A stretch of DNA of 64,000 bases, taken from the NCBI GenBank assembly GCA_900772475.1, contig CAAHEI010000008.1:1-64000 (forward strand), read 5' to 3'. The notes under the pieces were generated by a model that had not been told where the DNA came from, searched no databases, and saw nothing but the letters and a program-made list of their open reading frames with translations. Both the position numbers and the translations under genes were made by a program. Numbering within the stretch: the first letter of the stretch is position 1; each line of letters starts with the position of its first letter. Source of the stretch: Clostridia bacterium. Lineage in GTDB: Bacteria > Bacillota > Clostridia > TANB77 > CAG-465. Positions 36,119-44,847 of the stretch are shown one piece after another.

Positions 36119-36259
36119 AGAAGACTTAATTCTGGAACAATTAAATCTTCAAAAGCAATAAGGAAATACCTTATTAACTTAAACTAAATTTATTATACAC
36201 AAAATTAAATAAAAATACAAGGTATTTCCTCAAATTTTAAAAGAAATGGAGGAAAACTT
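36119..36259 (+). promoter_or_regulatory. xis-int intergenic with hairpin and long inverted repeat
   Basis: GAAGACTTAATT and AATTAAATCTTC form a hairpin (about 36121-36151, one G-T pair). AGGAAATACCTT (36161-36172) and AAGGTATTTCCT (36219-36230) are perfect 12-bp inverted copies flanking the probable integrase leader. They may be a terminator and a recombinase or regulator binding site. Confidence 0.55.
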
Positions 36260-37564
36260 ATGAAACAAAAAGGTATTACAACTGGAATTTATACAGAGAA
36301 GAAACCAAAGAAAAACTCAAATTTGCCTATGTGTCCTACTTGTAAGAAATGCAAAGATAGGTCTATATGCAAAAATAGAAGAAATTTAAGAAACTGTGAA
36401 ATTTGCAAACAATGTACAGATAAAGACAACTGCGATAAATTCTATCATTATATTAGAGCAAAAGCATTATTAACTATTGGCAAGAATATAGAAACTGGAG
36501 AACCAATAAGAAAGTCATTTACATCAGATACTGAAGATGAGGCTCTTGAACTCCTATATAAATACAAGATAGAAATGAAAGAAAATGGATCTGATTTTGA
36601 TGATAGTCTAAAAAAGACTATAAAATCAATTGCAGATATAGGAAAAGAATTAGAAGATTCTAAATATAGAAAAGGAAAAACTAAAGGAAATGCTTATATA
36701 ACTAATATAGCTACTCTAAATAGAATTAAAGCTAATAAATTTGCAAATATCCCAATAAATCAAGTTAAGAAAACTCAAATAGAACGATTTTTAGAAGATG
36801 AAAGATCAAAGTCAAATTCAGTTATAAAAAAGGACGTTTCTATGTTAAAGAAAATATTTGAAACAGCATTTGATAATAAATATATATCTACTACCTTATT
36901 TCAAAGTATAAATACAATAGAAAAGCCTAGAAGTATAAAAGAAGATAAAGATGTTAAAGCATTAAGCTACAATTAACAACTTAAATTAGTTGAGTATTTA
37001 GAAACAAATAATGTAAAGCATAAAAATATAATTCTTATGTGCCTATATACAGGTATGAGAATAGGCGAAATTTTAGCTTTAAATTATAAAGAAGACATTG
37101 ACCTAGATAGTATGCAAATAACAGTAAGAAGAACATTAACTAAAAACAAGGATGGTAAAACAGTAGTTGGACCTCCTAAAACTAATAATGGAAAAAGGCT
37201 ATTACAGATTAATGAATTTACTGAAAAGGTATTAAGAGATTCATTAGATAATGTTATAAAGAATAAAAGCAATGTGCTATTCTGCCACCCAGATGGAAAG
37301 CTTATTGAAACAAATACTATAAATTCTCATTTTAAAAGAGTTTATAAAAATGCTGGAATAATTGGAGATTATAGTTTGCATTGTTTAAGGCATACCTATG
37401 CGACTCGTTGTATAGAAGCTGGTGTAGAATTACCAGTATTACAAGCATTAATGGGACATGCCAATATACAAACAACAATTGATGAATATGGAGATATTTT
37501 TAAATATCTTGAAATATCAAACCATAAAAAATATGTAAATTATATAAAAAATGGAAGAATATAA
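36260..37564 (+). pseudogene. Tyrosine integrase interrupted by an in-frame stop
   Basis: In one frame, this 434-codon gene encodes a Tn916/phage-type tyrosine recombinase, but codon 239 is TAA (36974-36976). The N-terminus has two C-x2-C-x2-C-x5-C clusters (C25-C37 and C46-C58), then an SAM-like arm domain. After the stop the same frame resumes and encodes the catalytic core: R267 in TGMRIGEIL, HCLRH with H374 and R377, H400 in GHANIQTT and the probable nucleophile Y410. A single substitution explains it. Without readthrough, the arm domain and catalytic domain would be separate; ATG 37037 could restart the catalytic part. Confidence 0.88.
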
Positions 37565-37664
37565 AATAAAGGAACTGTTTGGAAAAATTGTTCAGAAAAA
37601 TATTTTCAATACAGAGAAGTATTGAAAACAGTGGAACATAGCCGTTAATACAACTTTACCACCT

Positions 37665-37687
37665 CGACCATTTTTTTGCAATTTTTA
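37665..37687 (+). repeat. attR: right 23-bp direct repeat of the element
   Basis: Exact copy of the sequence at 26291-26313, including the last six bases of the tRNA. It lies about 100 bp beyond the integrase, where att sites of tRNA-targeting elements usually sit. Two TGTTYDGAAAAA-like units lie at 37576-37600 just inside it. Confidence 0.85.
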
Positions 37688-38086
37688 TTAGATTGTATAT
37701 GACTAAATATAAAGTAAAATAGTATTAATCAAAAGGTTTGGTTAATGCTATTTTTTGCTCTAAATTTGGTTTGAGTTCTTTAGTTGACTTTCTATTGAAT
37801 CCAATATACTTGACTTAATATATCTCTGCCAATTATAGCAATATTTAAATTTATTTCTATTTCTTACCATTCACTACAATTAGATATTACTGCAAGAGGT
37901 GCTACACACACTATATCTCATACCTTGTATTTCCACTTTCTTTTCATTCTCTTATCTGTTAACCTTTTTGCTTGATTTTTTAGATGCTTTAATTTTGATA
38001 TGCTTATTTTTTCAATTTTTGCATTTTTATTGATTTTATAAAACCTTTTTGATAAAATAAATTCATAAAATAGAAAGGATTTTGTT
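37688..38086. other. Intergenic region outside attR
   Basis: About 400 bases without a convincing gene. A 15-bp hairpin followed by T residues (37716-37756) resembles the terminator after tRNA-Pro and was probably its original terminator before integration. On the minus strand about 54 codons stay open near 37930-38090 (a Lys-rich stretch ending KWKYKV) but no start or ribosome site supports a gene. Confidence 0.55.
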
Positions 38087-38557
38087 ATGGAAGATATATG
38101 TGTTATGTTAGATGGATATAAATTTAATTATAGAGTAGCTGCTATAATAAAAAAAGATTGTAAAATTTTGTTACATAAAAGTAAGAAAGATAATTTTTAT
38201 GCAATACCGGGTGGACGTGTAAAAGTTGGAGAATTATCTATTAAAACTTTAAAAAGAGAATTTATAGAAGAAATTGGAAAAGATATTAATGTTAAAGATT
38301 TTACTGGATTAGTTGAAAACTTTTTTAAATATAACGGAAAAAAATATCATGAGATAATGTTTCTTTTTAATGTAGAATTTGTTGATAATGATTTATATAA
38401 TGTTGAAAAAATTACAGGATTAGAGGAAAACGGTAAAATAGAATTTATATGGAAAAATATTAATGAATTAAAAAAGCTAGATGTGAGACCTGTATTTTTA
38501 AAAGAAAAATTGTTAAAAACAGAGGAAATAGGTCATATTATAAACAACAAGTTATAA
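38087..38557 (+). CDS. Nudix hydrolase
   Basis: A 156-residue Nudix protein. The Nudix box reads GGRVKVGELSIKTLKREFIEEIG at about residues 45-67 (Gx5Ex7REUxEExGU), so the metal-binding loop is complete. Nudix enzymes cleave nucleoside diphosphates linked to other moieties; the substrate cannot be told. ATG 38087 follows AAAGG. It stands alone, with 268 bp to a second Nudix gene that is not closely similar outside the box. It may be housekeeping or part of accessory DNA next to the element. Confidence 0.87.
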   Translation: MEDICVMLDGYKFNYRVAAIIKKDCKILLHKSKKDNFYAIPGGRVKVGELSIKTLKREFIEEIGKDINVKDFTGLVENFFKYNGKKYHEIMFLFNVEFVDNDLYNVEKITGLEENGKIEFIWKNINELKKLDVRPVFLKEKLLKTEEIGHIINNKL

Positions 38558-38835
38558 TAAAATATGTATTTTTATGTTTTTAATTAAATTGGAATTTTAT
38601 TATTCAAAACATACATTAATTATTTTTTGAAAATACACATAATTCAAAAACTTTAACTGTTATTTTACAATGTTCTATAGAATAAACATCAGTTTTATAC
38701 ATAGTTACTCCCATTAATGACATTTTGCAACAAATACCATTTTTGGATAATTTTTCTTAATTCTATATTTTCTTAGAAATTGATTATTTAAAAAAATGTT
38801 AAAGAAATAAAAAATATGTAAGGAGAGTGTATATT

Positions 38836-39291
38836 ATGAGAGCACCGTTTCAAGTTTTAGTTATACCATATAAAATAATAAATAACGAAATATTATATGG
38901 AATTTTTTTAAGATCAGATATGAAAGTTTGGCAAGCAATATCTGGAGGTGGCGAAGATGATGAAACACCAATAGAAGCTGCAAAAAGAGAAGCAAATGAA
39001 GAAGCCGGTATTGATTATAGTGCTAATTATATTAAGCTGGATTGCACTTGTACTATACCAGTCGAATTTGTTACAGGAAAATTCACTTGGGGAAAAGATG
39101 TATATGTTTTAAATGAATATACTTTTGGGGTAGATGTAACAGATAAAAACATTGTATTATCTGATGAGCATGACGATGTAAAATGGTTAACATATGATGA
39201 AGCTAAAAAGGTTTTAGAATGGGATAGTAATACAAGTGCTTTGTGGGAATTAAACAAACGCCTGTTAAGAAAATTGGGAAAGGATCTTTAG
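38836..39291 (+). CDS. Nudix hydrolase
   Basis: A 151-residue Nudix protein with the box GGGEDDETPIEAAKREANEEAG near residues 37-58. It resembles dATP- or NTP-pyrophosphohydrolase-type Nudix proteins, in particular the APFQVLVIPYKI start and the WQAISGGGED turn. I start at ATG 38836, which has AGGAG 10 bases upstream; an in-frame GTG at 38827 overlaps that site. It is in the same direction as the first Nudix gene, and the next feature is the intron remnant. The 38558-38835 stretch upstream has no gene. Confidence 0.85.
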   Translation: MRAPFQVLVIPYKIINNEILYGIFLRSDMKVWQAISGGGEDDETPIEAAKREANEEAGIDYSANYIKLDCTCTIPVEFVTGKFTWGKDVYVLNEYTFGVDVTDKNIVLSDEHDDVKWLTYDEAKKVLEWDSNTSALWELNKRLLRKLGKDL

Positions 39292-39394
39292 CAACTAGTA
39301 TGAGAAAAAAATATATATAGCAGAATCATCAACAAAATTTTAACATTTACACAAGAGTTACAATATAAAAATGTAGGTTTTCCTATAATAATCA

Positions 39395-39501
39395 AGTAGG
39401 AACTAAGTGATTATTTCACTTAGTGTCCTCTCACACCACCACTGCATGCCGTCTGGCACAGGGCGGTTGGCTGATGCACTAATCATTTATTTGATTAGTG
39501 T
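39395..39501 (-). ncRNA. Group II intron 3' end remnant (domains IV stub, V, VI)
   Basis: On the minus strand, a 9-bp stub hairpin CACTAATCA/TGATTAGTG is followed by a complete domain V: ACCGCC-CTG-TGCC, loop AGAC, GGCA-TG-CAG-T-GGTGGT, with CGC triad and the two-base bulge. Then GTGTGAGAGGACAC leads into a domain VI hairpin (CTAAGTGA/TCACTTAG) and CCTACTTGATT, like a bacterial intron 3' end. Domains I-III and a reverse transcriptase are absent, since a membrane-protein gene lies just upstream. About 30 codons before it (MYWWITNRNKIFKID to a stop) could be a relic of the intron ORF. Confidence 0.65.
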
Positions 39502-39586
39502 TTTCTTTTGCAATTCCTTTAATGCACGATAGCTATCAATTTTAAATATTTTATTTCTATTAGTTATCCACCAATACATAATATTA

Positions 39587-40222
39587 TTACAAATTTATAT
39601 ATATTTCTTTACTTTTAGTAATGCTTGTCCTACTAATAGTGACACCTTCACCCATATTTGGATGATAGTGAGAATATATAACATCAATAGTAAACAAAAA
39701 TGTAAGTATTACACATATTGGAACTAAAATGTAATTAGATAATTTATTAAATACTTTACTTAACTTAGGAGCAAGTAAATATACGACTGCACAGCCACCA
39801 ATTCCAAATACAATTGCTCCCTCTAAACATACTCTTCCATTTATATTTAAAAGATAGTTACTATAATCCCACCATCTTACCCCTTTAGTTACTTCTAAAT
39901 ACCAACTAGTAATGTACTCAATAACTGTACAAAGTATAGTCATTGAAAAGAATGTTACAATAGGTTTGTTAAACATTTTTCTTAACAACAGCAAAATTAA
40001 AACGCCTCCACTTCCATATATTGGAAGCCATGGCCCTAATAATACACCTCTATTTACCAGTTTACCTGTTTGAACTAAAACTAAACAAACTTCCCAAATC
40101 CAACCTATAAAAGAAAAAGCAAAAAAGAATAATATGTAATCTGTTATTTTATACAATCTTCCATACTCATTTTTAGGATTTGTAATTTTATCTCTAGTAT
40201 TTTTTATTTTTTCTTTAATCAT
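39587..40222 (-). CDS. ABC transporter permease-like protein (CmpB family)
   Basis: A 211-residue membrane protein with about five or six helices, of the putative ABC_trans_CmpB family. Family features include FSFIGWIWEVCLVLVQTGKLVNRGVLLGPWLPIYGSGG, EYITSWYLEVTKGVRWWDYS and NGRVCLEGAIVFG (quoted in short pieces). Its function is not established. The ATG follows GAGGTGG and sits one base after the DUF975 gene's stop, so the two are a coupled operon. No ABC ATPase is nearby. The intron remnant begins just downstream of its stop. Confidence 0.8.
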   Translation of the reverse strand: MIKEKIKNTRDKITNPKNEYGRLYKITDYILFFFAFSFIGWIWEVCLVLVQTGKLVNRGVLLGPWLPIYGSGGVLILLLLRKMFNKPIVTFFSMTILCTVIEYITSWYLEVTKGVRWWDYSNYLLNINGRVCLEGAIVFGIGGCAVVYLLAPKLSKVFNKLSNYILVPICVILTFLFTIDVIYSHYHPNMGEGVTISRTSITKSKEIYINL

Positions 40223-40223
40223 A

Positions 40224-41108
40224 TTAAAATTCCACCTCTTCTCCTTTTGAAGAAATATTTAGTTCACCTTCTTTTATAATACCTTTTTTTGATGCTTCAT
40301 TTTTTAATGTGGTGTACAACCTTGCAAAACTTGCTGAATCATAAGCATTTACAAAAAATATACCCGCAATTCCAAAAGTAACTAAAGAAAGTAGATTCCA
40401 AAGTATAAATGATAATATAAATACAAAAGTTTTCCATTTTTGTCCTTCCATCATTTTTTTACTTATTTCAAATACTCTGTTTCTTTTTAAATTAGGATTA
40501 TCTGCTATAATATATGGAACCATATAATATTCAAAGTATTTTATAATTCCTGGAATTATAAATAAAAGCCCCCACACGAAAGTAGACAATCCTTTACAAA
40601 ACATTATATAAACAATATTAAAATATCCCTTTTCCTTAAATACGCTTAATATTTCTAGAATATTTATCTTTTTTGTTTGATTTTTTATAAAAAACCTCTT
40701 TGAACCAACAGATAAAGGTAAAGAGATAAAAATTCCAAATAAAACTGTAATAATTGCAGCAAACCAAAATAGGCCACCTGTAAATATTTTTAAAAGCCAA
40801 TTAAAATTATCTGTAAACATAGATAATGTGTCTGCTATTATCTTTTGAGAGTTGTTCAATTGTTCACTTAAAGATTCTTTATATTCAGTTATATCTAAAT
40901 TTTTTAAAACATCTCCATCTTTTTGTGATATCACCTTTCTAATTATAGTATAATTATCTACATTATCAGATGTTTGATGAATTAGTTGAACAGAATCAGT
41001 GTATTGTATTCCAAAAAAAGCCAGTATAAAGCAAATTCCTATAGCCGCCCAATAATTTCTTCTTATATCTCCTTTTGCCTGCTTTTTTAATTCCTTCCTA
41101 GTCCACAT
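40224..41108 (-). CDS. DUF975 family membrane protein
   Basis: A 294-residue membrane protein of the DUF975 family. It begins MWTRKELKKQAKGDIRRNYW, typical of the family, and has about five helices; LLFIIPGIIKYFEYYMVPYIIADNP and ISKKMMEGQKWKTFVFILSF are diagnostic. The function is unknown. A segment between helix 1 and 2 (about residues 35-95) would be extracytoplasmic. It forms an operon with the CmpB-like gene and is divergent from an XRE regulator 205 bp away. Confidence 0.83.
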   Translation of the reverse strand: MWTRKELKKQAKGDIRRNYWAAIGICFILAFFGIQYTDSVQLIHQTSDNVDNYTIIRKVISQKDGDVLKNLDITEYKESLSEQLNNSQKIIADTLSMFTDNFNWLLKIFTGGLFWFAAIITVLFGIFISLPLSVGSKRFFIKNQTKKINILEILSVFKEKGYFNIVYIMFCKGLSTFVWGLLFIIPGIIKYFEYYMVPYIIADNPNLKRNRVFEISKKMMEGQKWKTFVFILSFILWNLLSLVTFGIAGIFFVNAYDSASFARLYTTLKNEASKKGIIKEGELNISSKGEEVEF

Positions 41109-41312
41109 ATATACATCCCTCCATAATTTTATAAATATTCTCTAATTTTGATAATTATATCATACCAATTTACTATAATCAATTAAAATTTTTTTATATT
41201 TTTTTTATTTTTGTTAATAATAACACTTGTAGAGTATATTTAAACATTTCTTGATTGTTTAATTATGCATTTTTTTGTTATATCATATAGATATGAATTT
41301 AAGGGTGATTTA

Positions 41313-41639
41313 ATGAAAAAAAATGAAGCAGGAATAATAGATCAAAAAGCATTTGGAAAGAAAATAAGAGATGCTAGAAAATCAATGAAACTTACTCAAT
41401 TTGAACTAGCAGAAAAAATTAATGTTTCTCAAAATTTTCTTGGAGATATAGAAAGAGGTTTAAAACTACCAAGCGTTCCAAAATTAATTGTACTTTCAAA
41501 TGTGTTAAATCTAAGCTTAGATAGTATGTTTGCAGCTTCACTAATTACTCCAATAGAAGAACCTAAAGAAATATATTACACTGACAAACAACGACTTGTT
41601 ATAAAAAAAATAGTTGAAATGATTAATGATAATTTTTAA
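41313..41639 (+). CDS. XRE family helix-turn-helix regulator
   Basis: A 108-residue protein with a Cro/C1-type helix-turn-helix (residues about 17-75: IRDARKSMKLTQFELAEKI, SQNFLGDIERGLKLPS) and a short C-terminal helical tail. I start at ATG 41313 after GGGTGA; an in-frame ATG at 41265 would add 16 hydrophobic residues unlike relatives. It is divergent from the DUF975-CmpB pair and may regulate it. A terminator follows. Confidence 0.83.
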   Translation: MKKNEAGIIDQKAFGKKIRDARKSMKLTQFELAEKINVSQNFLGDIERGLKLPSVPKLIVLSNVLNLSLDSMFAASLITPIEEPKEIYYTDKQRLVIKKIVEMINDNF

Positions 41640-41672
41640 TCCCAGACTTTAAATCAGTCTGGGATTTTATAA
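41638..41672. terminator. Bidirectional intrinsic terminator
   Basis: AATCCCAGACT (41638-41648) and AGTCTGGGATT (41656-41666) form a perfect 11-bp stem with a 7-base loop between the convergent XRE and tatD genes, overlapping the tatD stop. Confidence 0.9.
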
Positions 41673-42427
41673 AATTTTTTTGCATTATTATATACATCTT
41701 CAACAATTATATTTTCATCTATACCTCTATATTCAGCAAGTTTTTTACAAATATATTTAAGGTTTGTCGAATCATTTACACTTCCCCTTAAAGGAACCGG
41801 TGATAAATATGGTGAATCAGTTTCTACAACAATTTGTTCTAAAGGTATCTTTTTTAAGTAATTTCCAAAGCTAGCCGCTCTTCTATATGTTATATTTCCA
41901 CCAAATGCAACAGTATATCCCCTCTCCAACACTAATCTTACTAAGTCATCTGTTGGATTAAAACAATGCAATAACACTCCGTATTCTGCTTTTTTTTCAT
42001 TCTTTAAAATTTTATAAGTATCTAAAGACGCATCTCTTGTATGAACAAGTATAGGTAGTTTCAATGTATTTGCAAGTTCTATTTGTTCTATAAAACAATT
42101 TGCCTGTTCAATTTTATCCTCTTTACCAAGATGATAGTCAAGTCCTATTTCCCCTATTGCAACAATTTTTTCATTATCTTCATTCTTGTACATATCATAT
42201 AAATCTTGAACTTTATCTTCTTTAGCATTATATGGATGTATACCAATAGCTGAATATATATATTCATGTGTATTTGCAAGCTTTATGCACTCTAATGATT
42301 CTATTACACTTGCTCCTACATTTATTATATATTCTACATTTTCAGTTTTACATTTATTTAAAATTTCTTCTCTATTTTTATCAAATGCTTTATCGTTATA
42401 ATGTGCATGCGTATCAAAATATTTCAT
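41654..42427 (-). CDS. TatD family metal-dependent hydrolase
   Basis: A 257-residue TIM-barrel hydrolase. The metal motifs are FDTHAHYND at the start, GEIGLDYH (near 100), VHTRDA (about 136) and VETDSPYLSP (about 205). TatD proteins act as 3'-5' exonucleases in DNA repair and RNA decay in some bacteria. The length matches. It follows the histidine-kinase gene by 13 bases in the same direction, so it may be on the two-component transcript. ATG 42427 follows GGGGAC. Confidence 0.9.
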   Translation of the reverse strand: MKYFDTHAHYNDKAFDKNREEILNKCKTENVEYIINVGASVIESLECIKLANTHEYIYSAIGIHPYNAKEDKVQDLYDMYKNEDNEKIVAIGEIGLDYHLGKEDKIEQANCFIEQIELANTLKLPILVHTRDASLDTYKILKNEKKAEYGVLLHCFNPTDDLVRLVLERGYTVAFGGNITYRRAASFGNYLKKIPLEQIVVETDSPYLSPVPLRGSVNDSTNLKYICKKLAEYRGIDENIIVEDVYNNAKKFYKIPD

Positions 42428-42440
42428 TTTAAAGTCCCCT

Positions 42441-43832
42441 TTATTTTTTGGTATCTATTTTTGTTGGCAGCGTAACTATTACCTCTGTTCCTTTATTAAC
42501 TTCACTACGTATATCAATAGTTCCATTGTTTCCTTCTATCATCTCTTTTACAATAGAAAGTCCAAGCCCAGTTCCTCCAGCTTTTCTACTTCTTGCTTTA
42601 TCAACTCTATAAAATCTCTCAAATATTCTATCTAAATCTTTTGACGGTATACCAATTCCATTATCTACAACCTTAAAATATGCATTAGAATTTACAACTC
42701 CCACATAAACTGTAATGTTTCCACCATCAGGTGTATATTTTATACTATTGCTTATAATATTTATTATTACACGTTCTATTGCATCTCTATCTGCATATAC
42801 TTGAGCTGAATTATTATTTACAATACAATTTAACTTATGTCCTTTTTGGTCTGCTTGAATCTTCATCTTCTCACAAACATTAATAGCCAATTCATCAAGT
42901 GAAAACATCATCTTTTTCCAACTTACCTTTTTATAATCAAATCTTGATAATTGAAGTAAATCAGAAACAAGTCTTCCCATTCTATTTGCTTCTTGATTAA
43001 TAACTTTTGAAAACTTTTGTACTTCACTATATGTAAGATCACCATTCATCATAGTTTCTGAATATCCTTTAATAGAAGTAAGAGGTGTTTTTAATTCATG
43101 AGAAACATTAGAAACAAATTCTTTTCTAAGATTATCCAGTTTTACATTTTCTGTTATATTTCTTACCATTATTATAACACCCATGGGTGTTAGGTTATCA
43201 CTAAAAAATGGAACAAAAACAATATTTAATGAATTTCCTCCAACCGTAGTTTTTGCTTCTATTGTTTTATAATTTGGCAGATACATTACCTTATCAAAAT
43301 CTAGATTTATTTTAAGTCTTTTTACAATCTTTTCAAATGTATCATCTGTAGAACTTAAATCAAGAAGTCTCATTGCAGATTTATTTATATGTATAACTTG
43401 CCTTGAAATATTAAATGCAACAACACCGTCAGCCATGTGTTCAAGTATTATTTCTGTTTTACTTTGCTGGCCTGTAAGGTCAAAACTGTTCTTTTTTATT
43501 ATTTGAAACATGTCCATATATGCATCAATAAAATCTCTAATTTCTTTAAGCTTTGCATATTCATCTAAATGGCGTGGCTCATTTATCTTTCCATCTGCAA
43601 CCAGTCTCATACTTTTTTCTATTTTTTTTAATGGAAGAGTTATCAGTTTAATTACAATACTGTTTAAAATTATAGTTATAAGTATAAAGGCTAATAATAA
43701 AAGAAAATTCTTAATAGAAAATAAATTATTTGTATCAATAACTTTTCCACATAAAAGTATAGTAGTTATATATACTATAACTACCAATACTGCATTTATA
43801 ATTTTGATGTTTAAATTTATAGAACCTTTCAT
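42441..43832 (-). CDS. Sensor histidine kinase (WalK/PhoR-type)
   Basis: A 463-residue kinase with two transmembrane helices at residues about 10-27 and 38-65 separated by a short loop, then HAMP (MRLVADGKINE), a PAS domain (residues about 125-220), a dimerisation domain with the phospho-accepting histidine in SNVSHELKTPLTS, and an ATP-binding domain (NIISNSIKYTPDGG, DNGIGI, GTGLGLSIVKEM). The nearly absent extracellular domain suggests it senses membrane or cytoplasmic signals. It follows its response-regulator gene with 59 bases between. The arrangement matches WalKR or PhoPR; no walH/walI/walJ genes follow. Confidence 0.88.
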   Translation of the reverse strand: MKGSINLNIKIINAVLVVIVYITTILLCGKVIDTNNLFSIKNFLLLLAFILITIILNSIVIKLITLPLKKIEKSMRLVADGKINEPRHLDEYAKLKEIRDFIDAYMDMFQIIKKNSFDLTGQQSKTEIILEHMADGVVAFNISRQVIHINKSAMRLLDLSSTDDTFEKIVKRLKINLDFDKVMYLPNYKTIEAKTTVGGNSLNIVFVPFFSDNLTPMGVIIMVRNITENVKLDNLRKEFVSNVSHELKTPLTSIKGYSETMMNGDLTYSEVQKFSKVINQEANRMGRLVSDLLQLSRFDYKKVSWKKMMFSLDELAINVCEKMKIQADQKGHKLNCIVNNNSAQVYADRDAIERVIINIISNSIKYTPDGGNITVYVGVVNSNAYFKVVDNGIGIPSKDLDRIFERFYRVDKARSRKAGGTGLGLSIVKEMIEGNNGTIDIRSEVNKGTEVIVTLPTKIDTKK

Positions 43833-43891
43833 AAAACATCTCCCAAAACTTTTTTCTTTTATTAATATAAGTTTATTATTTACACAAAATT

Positions 43892-44593
43892 TTAATTAGA
43901 AACGTAATATCCCATTCCTCTTTTTGTTAAAACATACTGAGGATCAGCCGTACTTTTCTCTATTTTTTCCCTTAATCTTCTTACAGTTACATCAACTGTT
44001 CTGGCATCACCATAAAAATCATATCCCCATACTCCTCTTAAAATTTGCTCCCTTGTAAATACCTGATTTGGTGCTGAAGAAAGCATTTTTAAAAGTTCAA
44101 ACTCTTTTATAGTAAGATCAATTGTTTTATCTCCAATAATTGCAATATATCTTTCTGGGTCAATTATCATATCCTTTATTTTTATTTTATTCTTAGATGA
44201 TTTTTTATTTTCCTCATCTCCAGGCAAAACATGTTTTCTTAAATTTGCTTTTATTCTTGCAATTACTTCTCTTATACTAAATGGTTTAGTCATATAGTCA
44301 TCAGCACCTAATTCTAAACCTATTATTTTATCAACAACTTCTTCTTTTGCAGTAAGCATTATAATTGGACAAGTTAAATGTTTCCTAATTTCTTTACAAA
44401 CATTAAACCCATCTACTTTTGGCAACATAAGATCTAATAAAATAAGGTCTGGTTTTACAGATAAAGCCATATTTATTGCTTCTTCACCATCATATGCAAC
44501 TGCTGTTGTAAATCCCTCTTTTTCTAAATTAAATTTTAATATATCTACTATTGGTCTTTCATCATCAACAATCAAAATCCTTTTATCATTCAT
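43892..44593 (-). CDS. OmpR family response regulator (WalR/PhoP-type)
   Basis: A 233-residue response regulator. The receiver domain has acidic pocket VDDERP, phospho-aspartate in PDLILLDLMLPKVDGF, and the conserved lysine in MTKPFS. The C-terminal winged helix (residues about 130-233) ends in DARTVDVTVRRLREKIE and YVLTKRGMGYYV, typical of OmpR/PhoB regulators. The start is ATG 44593 with GAGGTG upstream; the in-frame GTG at 44602 is within that site. It is the first gene of the two-component operon. Upstream the -10 TATAAT (about 44623-44628) has no consensus -35. Confidence 0.9.
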   Translation of the reverse strand: MNDKRILIVDDERPIVDILKFNLEKEGFTTAVAYDGEEAINMALSVKPDLILLDLMLPKVDGFNVCKEIRKHLTCPIIMLTAKEEVVDKIIGLELGADDYMTKPFSIREVIARIKANLRKHVLPGDEENKKSSKNKIKIKDMIIDPERYIAIIGDKTIDLTIKEFELLKMLSSAPNQVFTREQILRGVWGYDFYGDARTVDVTVRRLREKIEKSTADPQYVLTKRGMGYYVSN

Positions 44594-44690
44594 ATATTTC
44601 ACCTCATATTAAATACCTAAATTATTATATCATGTAGAAAAAAATATTTCTACATTTTAATGAAATATTTTTAATTTTTTTGTCATTTTT

Positions 44691-44706
44691 TTGTAACGTT
44701 GTAACA
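44691..44706. promoter_or_regulatory. Tandem TTGTAAC repeats upstream of the two-component operon
   Basis: TTGTAACG and TTGTAACA are adjacent 8-bp direct repeats (44691-44706), upstream of a promoter whose -35 is poor. This may be a PhoP/WalR-like site for autoregulation; the repeat period of 8 differs from the standard 11. Confidence 0.35.
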
Positions 44707-44847
44707 TTTCTGTTATATGCGTGAAAAATGATATATAATATATTTTAATATTTTATTTAATTAAACTATTTTCATTTATATACTTTAAATATAATCTTAT
44801 GTACAATAAAAAAGTTTACTCTAACAATATTAACAACAAACTTTTAA

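Larger units (their letters stand above)
26291..37687. mobile_element. Integrative mobilizable element in tRNA-Pro (11.4 kb)
   Basis: Bounded by 23-bp direct repeats, the element carries in order a RepA-like initiator, oriT, a MobV relaxase, TnpV, a transglutaminase-fold cargo pair, an XRE regulator, a winged-helix protein, a DUF3800 pair, a DUF6076 protein, an excisionase and a tyrosine integrase. It encodes no type IV secretion system, so transfer would need a helper. The TnpV plus Mob/Pre pairing recalls Tn4451-group elements, but here recombination is by a tyrosine integrase. The integrase contains an in-frame stop, so the copy may be fixed in place. Confidence 0.88.

Noticed and set aside
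36260..37564. Two separate integrase genes
   Set aside because: Both parts are in one frame with only one stop between; a single interrupted gene is simpler.
37757..38086. Minus-strand open stretch ending KWKYKV
   Set aside because: About 54 codons, but no credible start or ribosome site and no match I recognise; treated as a possible relic only.
38616..38723. 35-codon minus-strand ORF between the Nudix genes
   Set aside because: It could encode a short Cys-containing peptide, but no ribosome site, promoter or known family supports it.
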